Shown here one piece after another: positions 8,749 to 16,338 of a stretch of 44,109 nt of DNA. Numbering within the stretch: the stretch's first letter is position 1; each line of letters starts with the position of its first letter. The translations under genes were made by a program, and so were the position numbers. Where the stretch lies: positions 1 to 44,109 of the forward strand of contig CAMOSN010000006.1 in assembly GCA_946624935.1 (NCBI GenBank). The letters run 5' to 3'. Source of the DNA: an uncultured Lachnospiraceae bacterium. Lineage in GTDB: Bacteria; Bacillota; Clostridia; Lachnospirales; Lachnospiraceae. The notes under the pieces were generated by a model. It saw nothing but the letters and a program-made list of their open reading frames with translations. It did no database searches and was not told the origin of the DNA.

Positions 8749-9236
8749 GCTTTCTCCTCCTTCCTGTTTTTCTCTGTCTGCGAAAGCTCCGGTGCTTTAT
8801 TCTTCGCGCTGCTGTATCCCGCAGCGTTGTTTCCCGGGTTCCCGGAATGCACCGCTTCTATTTCGGAGTTTGCTTCTCCCTCGCCGGATCCGGCGGCCGG
8901 CATACTGCTGCGAACCGTCAGATCCCGGTCCGTATAGCGGAACAGATGCGGGTTGGTAAAGTACTCGATCTGACTGAGAAAGTGCGAGGATGCAGGCGAG
9001 GTAAACCAGAGGAAGATGATGATAACAGCCATTTTTGCAGTCACCATGCCGACCCCTTCCTTCAGCATCAGCGCAAGAAGAATCCCGAAAATTCCAAGTG
9101 TATCACCGATCCCTGCAGCGTGCATCCGGTTCATCACAAAGCCGAACCGGTTCGCACCGATCACGGCAGCCGTAAACCCGGTCATCGCTGTGACCACACA
9201 CAGGGCGATCAGTCCAAAGCGGATCCATTCTCCCAT
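8745..9236 (-). CDS. mrpG: MrpG-like antiporter subunit
   Basis: 163 residues. ATG 9236 forms TAATG with the mrpF stop; a longer in-frame extension upstream is only the shadow of mrpF. The core (about 1-100) has three helices and the PhaG/MnhG motif NRMHAAGIGDTLGIFGILL, with FLWFTSPASSHFL after it. About 60 extra hydrophilic residues follow (from RDLTVRSSM), rich in Gly, Ser, Glu and Lys, beyond the usual 110-125. The tail may face the cytoplasm; its role is not known. Confidence 0.9.
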   Translation of the reverse strand: MGEWIRFGLIALCVVTAMTGFTAAVIGANRFGFVMNRMHAAGIGDTLGIFGILLALMLKEGVGMVTAKMAVIIIFLWFTSPASSHFLSQIEYFTNPHLFRYTDRDLTVRSSMPAAGSGEGEANSEIEAVHSGNPGNNAAGYSSAKNKAPELSQTEKNRKEEKA

Positions 9237-9610
9237 TACGGCATCTCCTTTCCGGATTCTTCCTGATAAGCCTTCAGCCACTTCTTTTCCTGCCCGACCT
9301 CTTCGGCCACTTCCGAAGCAAACCTGCCCCGGGAGGGTGTCTTCGCAATGTAGGTGGAGGCAAGAATCAGCACCGTCACAAAGCTGATCATTGAATACAG
9401 CAGCGCCATATCGATCAGATAGCTTTCCTCCAGGACAACCGCCAGAATACAGATGCAGGAGCTTACCATGGTTCCGATCATATTGATGGCAAGAATACGG
9501 TCGGTGACCCGCGGGCCGATGATTGCCCGGATCAGCATAATCAGAAGCAGAAGCCCCATCCACAAAAGCGCACCCTCAAAGAGGAGCGTGTAAGCACTCT
9601 CAACACTCAT
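9236..9610 (-). CDS. mrpF: MrpF-like antiporter subunit
   Basis: 124 residues with three helices. The motif RAIIGPRVTDRILAINMIGT is the MnhF/MrpF signature, including the conserved Pro and Asp. The C-terminal 35 residues are polar (AKTPSRGRFASEV onward), longer than the usual 90-95-residue protein. It is followed immediately by mrpG (TAATG overlap). A 92-base gap with two palindromes lies between its start and the mrpE stop. Confidence 0.9.
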   Translation of the reverse strand: MSVESAYTLLFEGALLWMGLLLLIMLIRAIIGPRVTDRILAINMIGTMVSSCICILAVVLEESYLIDMALLYSMISFVTVLILASTYIAKTPSRGRFASEVAEEVGQEKKWLKAYQEESGKEMP

Positions 9611-9634
9611 AATTGTTCTTCCTTTTCTATTATT

Positions 9635-9697
9635 GGGACGCAGGGACGCTCCTTCTGTCCCACCACCGGGATGCAGAGACGCTCCTTTTGTCTCCCA
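9635..9697. repeat. Doublet of related palindromes between mrpE and mrpF
   Basis: Two imperfect hairpins in tandem: 9635-9661 (tip GGGACGCAGGGACGC, far tip CTGTCCC) and 9668-9697 (tip GGGATGCAGAGACGC, far tip TGTCTCCC). They share the core GAGACGCTCCTT or GGGACGCTCCTT, a second heart type distinct from AGAACCGTCCCC. They fill most of the mrpE-mrpF gap. They could act as an attenuator or an RNA-processing site within the operon. Confidence 0.7.
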
Positions 9698-9702
9698 CGC
9701 GC

Positions 9703-10155
9703 TCAGCGCAGCCTGGAAAGCAGGCGTACGAATGTACTCTCCTCAATGCCATCCGCCAGCTCGCGCCGCACCGCATGGACAACAAAGCGGTCCTCCTCCT
9801 GGAACACAGTGATGGTCCCGGGGGTGAGGGTGATGGAATTGGCCAGCAGCACGTTCTGCATTTTGGAGGCCAGCCCGGAATGGAATTCCACGATCACCGG
9901 ATCGGGCTCCTGTGCCCGGAAAACCATACCCATAATGGTGAATGCGGATTTGAGAATCTCGAACAGCAGATCCAGCAGATATAACAGCAGCAGGGGCAGG
10001 TTGCGGATCACCCGCACATCTGTCCGGGGCGGATAGCCAATCACTCGATAAGCAAAGATTGTTACGGCTGTGGCGATGACGATGCCGAACAGCACCAGTT
10101 CAAGTGTGATCCTTCCGTTCAGGATCATCCACAGCAAAAACAGCAGCAGCCACAT
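9703..10155 (-). CDS. mrpE: MrpE-like antiporter subunit, first gene of the operon
   Basis: 150 residues: two or three N-terminal helices (WLLLFLLWMILNG; LVLFGIVIATAVTIFAY; LLLLYLLDLLFEILKSAF) and a soluble C-domain with the MnhE motif LLANSITLTPGTITV. That motif is diagnostic of MrpE/PhaE/MbhA. The start ATG 10155 has GGGAGG six bases upstream, and a good promoter lies about 70 bases further. Gene order E-F-G-D-E/F-C-D then matches the membrane part of Pyrococcus Mbh. Confidence 0.92.
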   Translation of the reverse strand: MWLLLFLLWMILNGRITLELVLFGIVIATAVTIFAYRVIGYPPRTDVRVIRNLPLLLLYLLDLLFEILKSAFTIMGMVFRAQEPDPVIVEFHSGLASKMQNVLLANSITLTPGTITVFQEEDRFVVHAVRRELADGIEESTFVRLLSRLR

Positions 10156-10221
10156 AGGGCACCTCCCGGATTTTGATTTCTTCCTTAGTTAATCTATCGT
10201 TTATTCATTAGATCATCGAAA

Positions 10222-10250
10222 AAAATACCACTTGTTTTGTAAAAAGTCAA
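10222..10250 (-). promoter_or_regulatory. Promoter of the mrp-like operon
   Basis: On the minus strand TTGACT, 17 bases, TATTTT, about 70 bases before the mrpE start. It is the only good sigma-A type match in the 324-base divergent gap 10156-10479. A single promoter would serve all ten genes. Confidence 0.7.
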
Positions 10251-10275
10251 TTTCGGGTGAATCGGGTTTTCAAAC

Positions 10276-10303
10276 TTTACATTAATTTTACGATATTTAT
10301 GAT
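10276..10303 (+). promoter_or_regulatory. Candidate promoter of cls
   Basis: TTTACA, 16 bases, TATGAT in the A+T-rich part of the same divergent gap, reading toward cls. The implied leader is about 170 bases. Nothing else clear was seen between here and 10479. Confidence 0.5.
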
Positions 10304-10479
10304 TTTTTCAGGCTTCTGGTACCTCTTTTGTATTACGTCACCGCGCCAATGCCGTGAAGTCCAAATCTGCTCTTCTCTTTTGACTGATTCTGGAGTACAA
10401 TACTTGGCTGAAGACTCGTCTGAAATAACCTGATGTGAAATATCCTGAATTGCATTCTGAATGGAGTTAATTACCGATC

Positions 10480-12090
10480 ATGAATATGTCAAAACCCACT
10501 GTTGAGCGAAAAACCGCTGCCAAGGCCAGTGCCGGACGTCTGATCTTCGCCGGAATCTCTGTGCTGGTGGAGTTTTTTTTCCTGGTCATCCTGGCCACAT
10601 CGCTGAATGAGTATGCGGAGTGGATCTCGATCACGACAAGGCTGATTTCTCTGATCCTGGTCCTTCTGATCTACAGCCGTTATCAGACCGCCTCCCTGAA
10701 AATGCCCTGGATCATTCTGATCCTGGTGCTGCCGGTCGTCGGTGTGACCATGTATCTTCTGGTCGGTTTTGCCTGGACGCCGCACAGACTGCAGCGCAGC
10801 CTGGATGCGATCGATGAACGGCTGTTTCCACTGCTCCGGAGCGCCGACGGCAATCTGGAAAAGGCTGCGCTCTTCGACCGGCACCTTGGCAATATCTCTT
10901 CTTATATTCAGCACAAGGCTCATTATCCTGTCTATACGGACACGGAAGTCACTTATTACCCCGATACCAAGCTTGCCCTGCAGGCCATGCTCAATGACCT
11001 GCGCTCAGCGAAGAAGTTTATTTTCATGGAGTATCATGCCATTGAAAATGCCGAGAGCTGGATCGTGATACAGGATATTCTGACGGCCAAGGTAAAGGCC
11101 GGTGTCGAGGTGCGGGTATTCTACGATGACATGGGCAGTATCTTCTTTCTGAACCGCGATTTTCGCAGGCAGCTGCAGGAGGCCGGCATCCATTGCCGGG
11201 TGTTCAACCCGATCGTCCCCTTCCTGAAGCTCATCATGAACAACCGGGATCACCGCAAGATTCTTGTGGTGGACGGAAAGGTCGGCTACACCGGCGGGTT
11301 CAATATTGCAAATGAGTATTTTAACCTCACACATCCCTATGGACACTGGAAGGATGCCGGGATCCGTCTGGAGGGACCGGCCGTACGCAGTCTTACGGCC
11401 ATGTTCCTGGAGATGTGGAATGCCATCCGCGACAATGATGCCGATGATCTTTCCTATGACAAATATCTGCCCGCCAGGCCGGCGGAGCAGAAGGATGATC
11501 GGAAAGCAGATCATCACGCTGCGCAGGATGCTGACATGCATACGGGGTTCGTGCAGCCCTACGGAGATGTTCCGACGGATCACGAGCAGGTGGGAGAAAA
11601 CGTGTACATTGCCATGATCGAGCAGGCGGTGGATTACATCTACTTCAGCACCCCCTACCTGATCCTGACCGAGGAAATGTCGCACGCCCTCAGTCTGGCG
11701 GCAAGACGCGGCGTGGATGTGCGAATCATCACTCCGGGCATCCCGGATAAGAAGATGGTTTATGAGGTGACCCGTTCCTATTATCACGGCCTGGTGCGCA
11801 ACGGGGTACGCATTTTTGAATATACCCCCGGCTTCAATCACGCCAAGCTGTGTGTCACCGATGACCATGCAGCCATCTGCGGAACGATCAATCTCGATTT
11901 CAGAAGCCTCTACCATCACTTTGAGGATGCTGTCCTCTTCTACGGCTGCCCGCAGGTCATGGACATCAAGAAGGATTTTCTGGACACCTTCCCCAGGTGT
12001 CACGAGGTGACGCAGCAATATCACACCGGCCGGAGCAATCCTCTGCGCTTCGGGCAGATCATTCTGCGGCTGTTTGCGCCGCTGCTGTGA
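10480..12090 (+). CDS. cls: Cardiolipin synthase (phospholipase D family)
   Basis: 536 residues. The N-terminus has three membrane helices (PLDc_N type; LVEFFFLVILATSL, LISLILVLLIYS, WIILILVLPVVGVTMYLLVG). Two HKD catalytic motifs follow: His258-x-Lys260-x4-Asp265 (HRKILVVD, then GGFNIANEY) and His454-x-Lys456-x4-Asp461 (HAKLCVTD, then GTINLDFRS). Length and layout fit bacterial ClsA-type enzymes, which join two phosphatidylglycerol molecules into cardiolipin and glycerol at the membrane. A Lys/Asp/His-rich loop near residues 330-350 (EQKDDRKADHHAAQDAD) is unusual but tolerable. The Shine-Dalgarno GGAG is 13 bases from the ATG. It is divergent from the mrp-like operon and probably a single-gene unit. 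Confidence 0.93.
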   Translation: MNMSKPTVERKTAAKASAGRLIFAGISVLVEFFFLVILATSLNEYAEWISITTRLISLILVLLIYSRYQTASLKMPWIILILVLPVVGVTMYLLVGFAWTPHRLQRSLDAIDERLFPLLRSADGNLEKAALFDRHLGNISSYIQHKAHYPVYTDTEVTYYPDTKLALQAMLNDLRSAKKFIFMEYHAIENAESWIVIQDILTAKVKAGVEVRVFYDDMGSIFFLNRDFRRQLQEAGIHCRVFNPIVPFLKLIMNNRDHRKILVVDGKVGYTGGFNIANEYFNLTHPYGHWKDAGIRLEGPAVRSLTAMFLEMWNAIRDNDADDLSYDKYLPARPAEQKDDRKADHHAAQDADMHTGFVQPYGDVPTDHEQVGENVYIAMIEQAVDYIYFSTPYLILTEEMSHALSLAARRGVDVRIITPGIPDKKMVYEVTRSYYHGLVRNGVRIFEYTPGFNHAKLCVTDDHAAICGTINLDFRSLYHHFEDAVLFYGCPQVMDIKKDFLDTFPRCHEVTQQYHTGRSNPLRFGQIILRLFAPLL

Positions 12091-12138
12091 CAAAGCCGGC
12101 GGCTGGCAGCAGGAGCTTTTTCGTTTTGTATACAGCGA

Positions 12139-12194
12139 TTTTTATATAGCAGTTTTTATATAGCAGTTTTTATATTTATATAGCAGTTTTTATC
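12139..12194 (+). repeat. Tandem A+T-rich repeat in the leader of the CmpB-like gene
   Basis: The 14-base unit TTTTTATATAGCAG occurs twice exactly (12139-12152 and 12153-12166). A third, six bases longer, runs 12167-12186, followed by TTTTTATC. It ends just before the AAGGAG site of the gene at 12215. It may carry promoter elements or vary in copy number. Between cls and this repeat an AAAGC...GCTTTTT segment (12092-12127) may terminate cls. Confidence 0.75.
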
Positions 12195-12214
12195 ATAGTA
12201 AGGAGATTTCGTAT

Positions 12215-13228
12215 ATGCCTGAGATCGCAGGTATGACATTCTATCAGATCTGCTGGTATTTCCTGATTTATTCTGTGATCGGATGGATGCTTGAAGTGAT
12301 CTACCATGCAGTTGCCCTCGGCAAGGTGATCAATCGCGGTTTTCTGAACGGGCCGGTATGCCCTGTTTATGGATTTGGAATGCTGGCTGTCTTTGCCATG
12401 ATCAATACGCTTGGCAGCTTCGGCGGCTCCCTGGGCAGTAATCAGGATACAAATGTGTGGGTCCTCTTTATCAGCGGAACCGTACTGGCCTCCGCGGTAG
12501 AGCTCATCGCCGGATGGCTGCTTCTGCATCTGTTCCACGCCAGATGGTGGGATTACAGTGACAAGCCCTTCAATCTGGGCGGGTACATCTGCCCGCAGTT
12601 CAGTCTGCTGTGGGGAATTGGTGCTGTGCTGGTGGTCCGGGTATTTCACCCGGGGATTGATCAGATGAGCGCAGGTGCGATTCCGGAGCGGATCGGCTGG
12701 CCCGTGCTTGGGATATGCTATGGTCTGTATATTGCCGATCTGATCGTCACGGTACTGATCGTCATCGGGCTGAATAAAAAACTGGCCGAGCTGGACGATC
12801 TGCGAAGACGCATGCGCATTGTGAGTAATGCGATGAGCGAGACCATTGCAGAACAGGCCATCTCGACCACGGTATTTGTTGAAAAGCAGCAGGTGCAGGC
12901 TTCCCTGGCAAAGGCTGAGCTCAAGGATATGGCAGCTTCCGCCAGAGCTGAAGCCAGAGACCGGGCGGCTTCCGCAAAGTCTGCGGTCACGGCCGGCACC
13001 TCCTCCGCGAGATCCGCTGTTTCTGCTGGCATCTCTTCGGCGAGATCTGCCGCGGCAACGCACATGTCCGAGGCCCAGTCGACACTTGTGCAGCGCTCCC
13101 TTGCGCTTAAGAGATCCCTCACAAAGCACCGTATTTTCGGGGCCCGGCGTCTTTTGAAGGCTTTTCCGAATATGCGCCACAGCAAGTATGCCGAAGCGCT
13201 GAAGGAGCTGCTTGAGGATCTGAAATAA
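12215..13228 (+). CDS. CmpB-type putative ABC transporter membrane protein (PF06541 family)
   Basis: 337 residues. The first 200 hold about six helices with the family pattern YSVIGWMLEVIYHA, FLNGPVCPVYGFG, WWDYSDKPFNLGGYICPQFSLLWG. This is the domain annotated as putative ABC-transporter type IV, for which no transport has been shown to my knowledge. From about residue 205 the tail is soluble and helical. It includes repeats of the type SARSAV / TAGTSSARSAV / SAGISSARSAA (about 260-285) and a basic end. AAGGAG lies nine bases before the ATG. It is convergent with the DMT gene. The substrate is unknown, and the name should not be taken as evidence of ABC transport. Confidence 0.8.
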   Translation: MPEIAGMTFYQICWYFLIYSVIGWMLEVIYHAVALGKVINRGFLNGPVCPVYGFGMLAVFAMINTLGSFGGSLGSNQDTNVWVLFISGTVLASAVELIAGWLLLHLFHARWWDYSDKPFNLGGYICPQFSLLWGIGAVLVVRVFHPGIDQMSAGAIPERIGWPVLGICYGLYIADLIVTVLIVIGLNKKLAELDDLRRRMRIVSNAMSETIAEQAISTTVFVEKQQVQASLAKAELKDMAASARAEARDRAASAKSAVTAGTSSARSAVSAGISSARSAAATHMSEAQSTLVQRSLALKRSLTKHRIFGARRLLKAFPNMRHSKYAEALKELLEDLK

Positions 13229-13294
13229 GCCTCATTCCCTTATCCCACCGGCATTGCTGTACAGACCTGGCACAGCACATCAACCCCGGGACAA

Positions 13295-14278
13295 TTAAGC
13301 TGCCTCTGTCCCGTTTTTCGCAGTACCGATGCGATCGGGCATCTGCGCAAGAAGAATTGCCGCGAACATCACGACGCATCCGGCGATTTCCTTCGTGGAG
13401 AGGCGCTGGCCCAGGAGCAGCCATCCGGCGATGGCGGAGATGACTGCTTCAAAGCTCATGATCAGGGACGCCAGGGCGGGCCGAAGCTCGCGCTGGCCGA
13501 GGATCTGAAGGGTATAGGCAACGCCGCAGGAGAGCACGCCTGCATACAGGATGGGGATTCGCGCCTGCCACAGAGCCTGAAGATTCACTTCCTCCGTCAG
13601 AAGCATCAGCACTGCTGAGATGGAGCCGCTTACAAAAAACTGTACGCAGGAAAGCATTGTGCCCTCTGTGAGATGACTGTAGCGGTCTACCGCAAGAATC
13701 TGCACGGCGAAAGCGGCTGCGCAGCCCAGCTCCATCAGATCCCCTCTGTTGATCGTCAGCTTTTCCGTCATGCACAGCAGATACAGCCCCACCACGGCGG
13801 CTGCTACACTGATCCATATTCTCCATCCCACCTTTTTCCCAAGAAGCATTCCGAGAATCGGGACCCCCACAATATAAAGCGCCGTGATAAAGCCTGCTTT
13901 TCCGACGGTCGTATACTGGATGCCTGCCTGCTGCAGATTGCTGGCAGCGCACAGAAAGATGCCGCTCAGGGCTCCGCCCTGCAGAAGGTTCTTCCATTCC
14001 TGAGCGCTCATCCGGTCCGGCGCAGGACGGACGATAGCGGCATCTGCCTGTAGCCCGGACTGTGACCCGGACTGTGTCCTGCCCCGCCTTCGAATCGAGC
14101 GCAGAAGGAAGATCACCGGGATCAGCGCAGTCGCGCCGATCAGACTCCGAACCGCATTAAACGTGAACGGACCGACATAATCCATCCCCACTCTCTGCGC
14201 TACAAACGCTGTTCCCCAGATCAATGATGCCAGAAACAGACAGGTCACGCCTTTTGTCTGGTTACCGTCGTTCTTCAT
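13295..14278 (-). CDS. EamA/DMT-family transporter
   Basis: 327 residues, ten predicted helices in two EamA repeats (first from CLFLASLIWGTAFVAQR, second from GDLMELGCAAAFAVQILAV), a drug/metabolite exporter of the inner membrane. ATG 14278 was preferred to a TTG nine bases upstream, because AGGAG would be only three bases from the TTG. A hydrophilic insert (RRRGRTQSGSQSG region, about residues 65-90) separates helices 2 and 3. The C-terminal codons overlap a GGGACA...TGTCCC inverted repeat (13288-13312). Substrate unknown; members often export amino acids or other metabolites. Confidence 0.87.
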   Translation of the reverse strand: MKNDGNQTKGVTCLFLASLIWGTAFVAQRVGMDYVGPFTFNAVRSLIGATALIPVIFLLRSIRRRGRTQSGSQSGLQADAAIVRPAPDRMSAQEWKNLLQGGALSGIFLCAASNLQQAGIQYTTVGKAGFITALYIVGVPILGMLLGKKVGWRIWISVAAAVVGLYLLCMTEKLTINRGDLMELGCAAAFAVQILAVDRYSHLTEGTMLSCVQFFVSGSISAVLMLLTEEVNLQALWQARIPILYAGVLSCGVAYTLQILGQRELRPALASLIMSFEAVISAIAGWLLLGQRLSTKEIAGCVVMFAAILLAQMPDRIGTAKNGTEAA

Positions 14279-14417
14279 ACTCCGCAATTACTCCTCTTTT
14301 GAGAATGCCTTATCCGATATCGTTGCCCCGATCCATTGACAGATGCAGTGCCGCCTGCTGTTTGCAGCCACGCTCTGAGATCATCCGTCATTCCCGGATG
14401 TCCCTGCATCCCTGCAG

Positions 14418-14447
14418 ATTATAAAAGCGGAAGGCCTGCCCTGTCAA
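14418..14447 (-). promoter_or_regulatory. Promoter of the EamA gene
   Basis: On minus, TTGACA, 18 bases, TATAAT, both hexamers consensus. The leader to the ATG at 14278 is about 135 bases and contains a CATCCG...CGGATG hairpin; I recognise no riboswitch class in it. The gap 14279-14772 holds no gene. Confidence 0.75.
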
Positions 14448-14489
14448 ACACAAAAGGAGGAGCTGCTGATCTTCCCCATACAACAGCGA

Positions 14490-14532
14490 AGCGGCCGTCC
14501 TCTCTTCTTTTCGAAGAGTCAGAACGACCGCT
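14490..14532. repeat. Long hairpin of unknown role
   Basis: Left arm AGCGGCCGT-CCT-CTCTTC, loop TTTTC, right arm GAAGAG-TC-AGA-ACGACCGCT. It forms about 18 base pairs with a two-base bulge and some G-U pairs, depending on strand. No T-run follows on either strand, so it is not an obvious terminator. It lies between oadG and the EamA promoter. Confidence 0.6.
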
Positions 14533-14772
14533 GCGTTATCTCATAGGAAACGCGCTGCTTTTCTTAATGAATGTCAACGCCTCTTATGCAGAGCTACTCA
14601 AGCAGTTTTACTATTCATTTCCTTGTGATATCTTAAATATAGCAACACTATAGATAAAAATCAAGAGTCATTTTGCCAGATTTTATCATTATTCCCCAAG
14701 GAATGTCAAGTTCTTTCCAAGTCATTCCGCACAATTCCATGGTATTTATTTTGTACAATTCCAATTCGGATG

Positions 14773-14904
14773 TTACACTTCTTCATGCTCCGGGGGAAAC
14801 ACCTTCGTCAGAAGACTCATCACCGCGATCAGTACGATGGTCACCGAAAAAATGCCTACCATTCCCATGCCCATGATGCGAAGGGCCATTGCGAAATTCT
14901 CCAT
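14773..14904 (-). CDS. oadG: Small OadG-like gamma subunit of the Na+ decarboxylase
   Basis: 43 residues, beginning MENFAMALRIMGMGMVGIF, then a helix SVTIVLIAVMSLLTKVF and an acidic end PPEHEEV. One N-terminal membrane helix preceded by GMGMVGIF and followed by a short acidic tail is the pattern of OadG/MmdD-type gamma or delta subunits, here in very reduced form. GAGG lies seven bases before the ATG. It follows oadB by 52 bases on the same strand, as expected for the pair. It would anchor and stabilise the complex. The full-length family is about 80 residues or more; the C-terminal metal-binding extension is missing. Confidence 0.72.
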   Translation of the reverse strand: MENFAMALRIMGMGMVGIFSVTIVLIAVMSLLTKVFPPEHEEV

Positions 14905-14956
14905 CTTATTTCCTCTCTTCTGCGATCATATGATTTGGACGCTAAAAGTAATTTTC

Positions 14957-16090
14957 TTATCTTGCGATCAGGCTCAGCAGCAGTCCGCCGGCGATGACGG
15001 AGGCGATCTGGCCTGAGACGTTCACCCCGGTAGCCTGCATGATCAGAATATTGGAGGGATCCTCCTCGATGCCCATCTGCGTGATCACACGGGCGGACAT
15101 CGGAAATGCGGAGATCCCGCAGGCGCCGATCATCGGATTGACCTTTTTCTTTGTAAACAGGTTCATGAGCTTCGCAAACAGGACGCCTCCGACGGTATCA
15201 AAAATGAACGCCGCCAGGCCCAGCACCAGAATAAACAATGTCTGACGATTCAGGAAATCCTCCGCGCGCATCTGCGATGCCACCGTCAGGCCAAGGACCA
15301 GCGTTACCAGATTGGCCATCACATTCTGTGCGGTCTCGGACAGCGATCCAAGCACACCGCACTCGCGGATCAGGTTGCCAAACATCAGGAAGCCGACAAG
15401 TGCTACACTGCGCGGTGCGATCAGTCCGGCGACAATGGTGATACAGATCGGGAACAGGATCTTCGCCATTTTGGATACATTCTTCGGACTGTAGTCCATG
15501 TGGATCCGGCGCTCCTTTTTGGATGTGATCGCGCGGATCACCGGCGGCTGGATGATCGGCACCAGCGCCATGTAGGAATAAGCCGCCACGATAATCGCTC
15601 CCAGATATCTGGAATGATAGTAATTGGCTACAAAAATGGAGGTCGGTCCGTCCGCAGCGCCGATGATGCCCACAGAGGCGGCATCCTGCAGGCTGAAGCC
15701 GAACAGTGTCGCCAGTGCCAGCGTAAAGAAGATCCCGAACTGTGCCGCTGCGCCGTAAAGCATCATGGACGGATTGGCCAGCAGCGGGGTGAAATCGATC
15801 ATAGCGCCGATTCCGATGAACAGGAGAAGAAGGAACAGCTCATTCGAGATACCGGCATTGAACAGGATATCCAGCGGTCCCTCCTCGATCAGCCCGTTGA
15901 TCGTCTGCGTGACTGCCCCGGACAAGGGAAGATTTACCAGAATTGCGCCGAAGCCCATCGGGATGAGCAGTGTCGGTTCCATTTTTTTGCGGATGCCCAG
16001 CCAGATGAGCAGTCCTCCGATGATCCACATCACCACCATCTGCCAGGTGAGATTGGACAGATTGCCATAAAGACTCAAGAATTGATCCAT
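14957..16090 (-). CDS. oadB: Sodium ion-translocating decarboxylase, beta subunit
   Basis: 377-residue integral membrane protein of the OadB/GcdB/MmdB family, the Na+ channel of biotin-dependent oxaloacetate, glutaconyl-CoA or methylmalonyl-CoA decarboxylases. The Na+-site motif GIIGAADGPTSIF is intact (Asp147), and the second conserved segment GVNVSGQIASVIAGG is at the C-terminus. Length is usual for the shorter MmdB/GcdB type. No carboxyltransferase alpha or biotin carrier is adjacent, so the partner enzyme must be encoded elsewhere, and the substrate cannot be told from here. A promoter, riboswitch-like element and terminator precede it. AAAGGAG and AAGGA lie just upstream of the ATG. Confidence 0.93.
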   Translation of the reverse strand: MDQFLSLYGNLSNLTWQMVVMWIIGGLLIWLGIRKKMEPTLLIPMGFGAILVNLPLSGAVTQTINGLIEEGPLDILFNAGISNELFLLLLFIGIGAMIDFTPLLANPSMMLYGAAAQFGIFFTLALATLFGFSLQDAASVGIIGAADGPTSIFVANYYHSRYLGAIIVAAYSYMALVPIIQPPVIRAITSKKERRIHMDYSPKNVSKMAKILFPICITIVAGLIAPRSVALVGFLMFGNLIRECGVLGSLSETAQNVMANLVTLVLGLTVASQMRAEDFLNRQTLFILVLGLAAFIFDTVGGVLFAKLMNLFTKKKVNPMIGACGISAFPMSARVITQMGIEEDPSNILIMQATGVNVSGQIASVIAGGLLLSLIAR

Positions 16091-16173
16091 GTGTTCCTTT
16101 TCTCCTTTCCCCTGAGGTCACAAATTTCTCCACCGGCCATACTGTTTCACACCGGCCTGTGCTTCTCAGCCGC

Positions 16174-16218
16174 AAAAAAAGACTTCTATCGCAGCTGATA
16201 GGATCTGCGATAAAAGTC
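16174..16218 (-). terminator. Intrinsic terminator in the oadB leader (riboswitch expression platform)
   Basis: On minus, arms GACTTTTATCGCAG and CTGCGATAGAAGTC around a ten-base loop, followed by seven T. The 5' arm contains CTTTTATC, the same bases that close the P1 stem of the upstream aptamer, so the two structures exclude each other. It lies about 85 bases before the oadB start. Confidence 0.85.
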
Positions 16219-16330
16219 TTGCTTTCGGTTCGGGTTTCTTTTCTGTGGCCTATGCCGGATACGGATGTAAATACATCGGGTATGGCGCATCCGGCTGCAG
16301 CAACGGTGCTGCCAGCTACTCCCTTTTATC
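16209..16330 (-). promoter_or_regulatory. yybP-ykoY-like (Mn2+) riboswitch aptamer upstream of oadB
   Basis: Reading the minus strand, P1 is GATAAAAG with CTTTTATC (eight perfect pairs). Directly inside the 5' side is GGAGTAGC and inside the 3' side AGCAAGA, the two conserved strands I know from yybP-ykoY RNAs. Between them are a GCAGC/GCTGC hairpin and a longer arm (AGCCGGATGC...GCATAGGCC, then ATAC/GTAT, then GATGTA/TACATC). When P1 forms, the terminator arm is sequestered, so ligand should switch the gene on. Known members sense Mn2+ and mostly control Mn exporters; here the gene is a Na+ pump subunit. A related metal or ion specificity is possible. Confidence 0.78.
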
Positions 16331-16338
16331 TGTCGACT

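Noticed and set aside
10380..10401. TTGACT and TACAAT upstream of cls
   Set aside because: Only ten bases separate the hexamers, too close for a sigma-A promoter.
13288..13312. GGGACA...TGTCCC inverted repeat as a REP-like copy or plus-strand terminator
   Set aside because: Six-base arms only, heart unrelated, and it overlaps the final codons of the EamA gene; kept only as a remark there.
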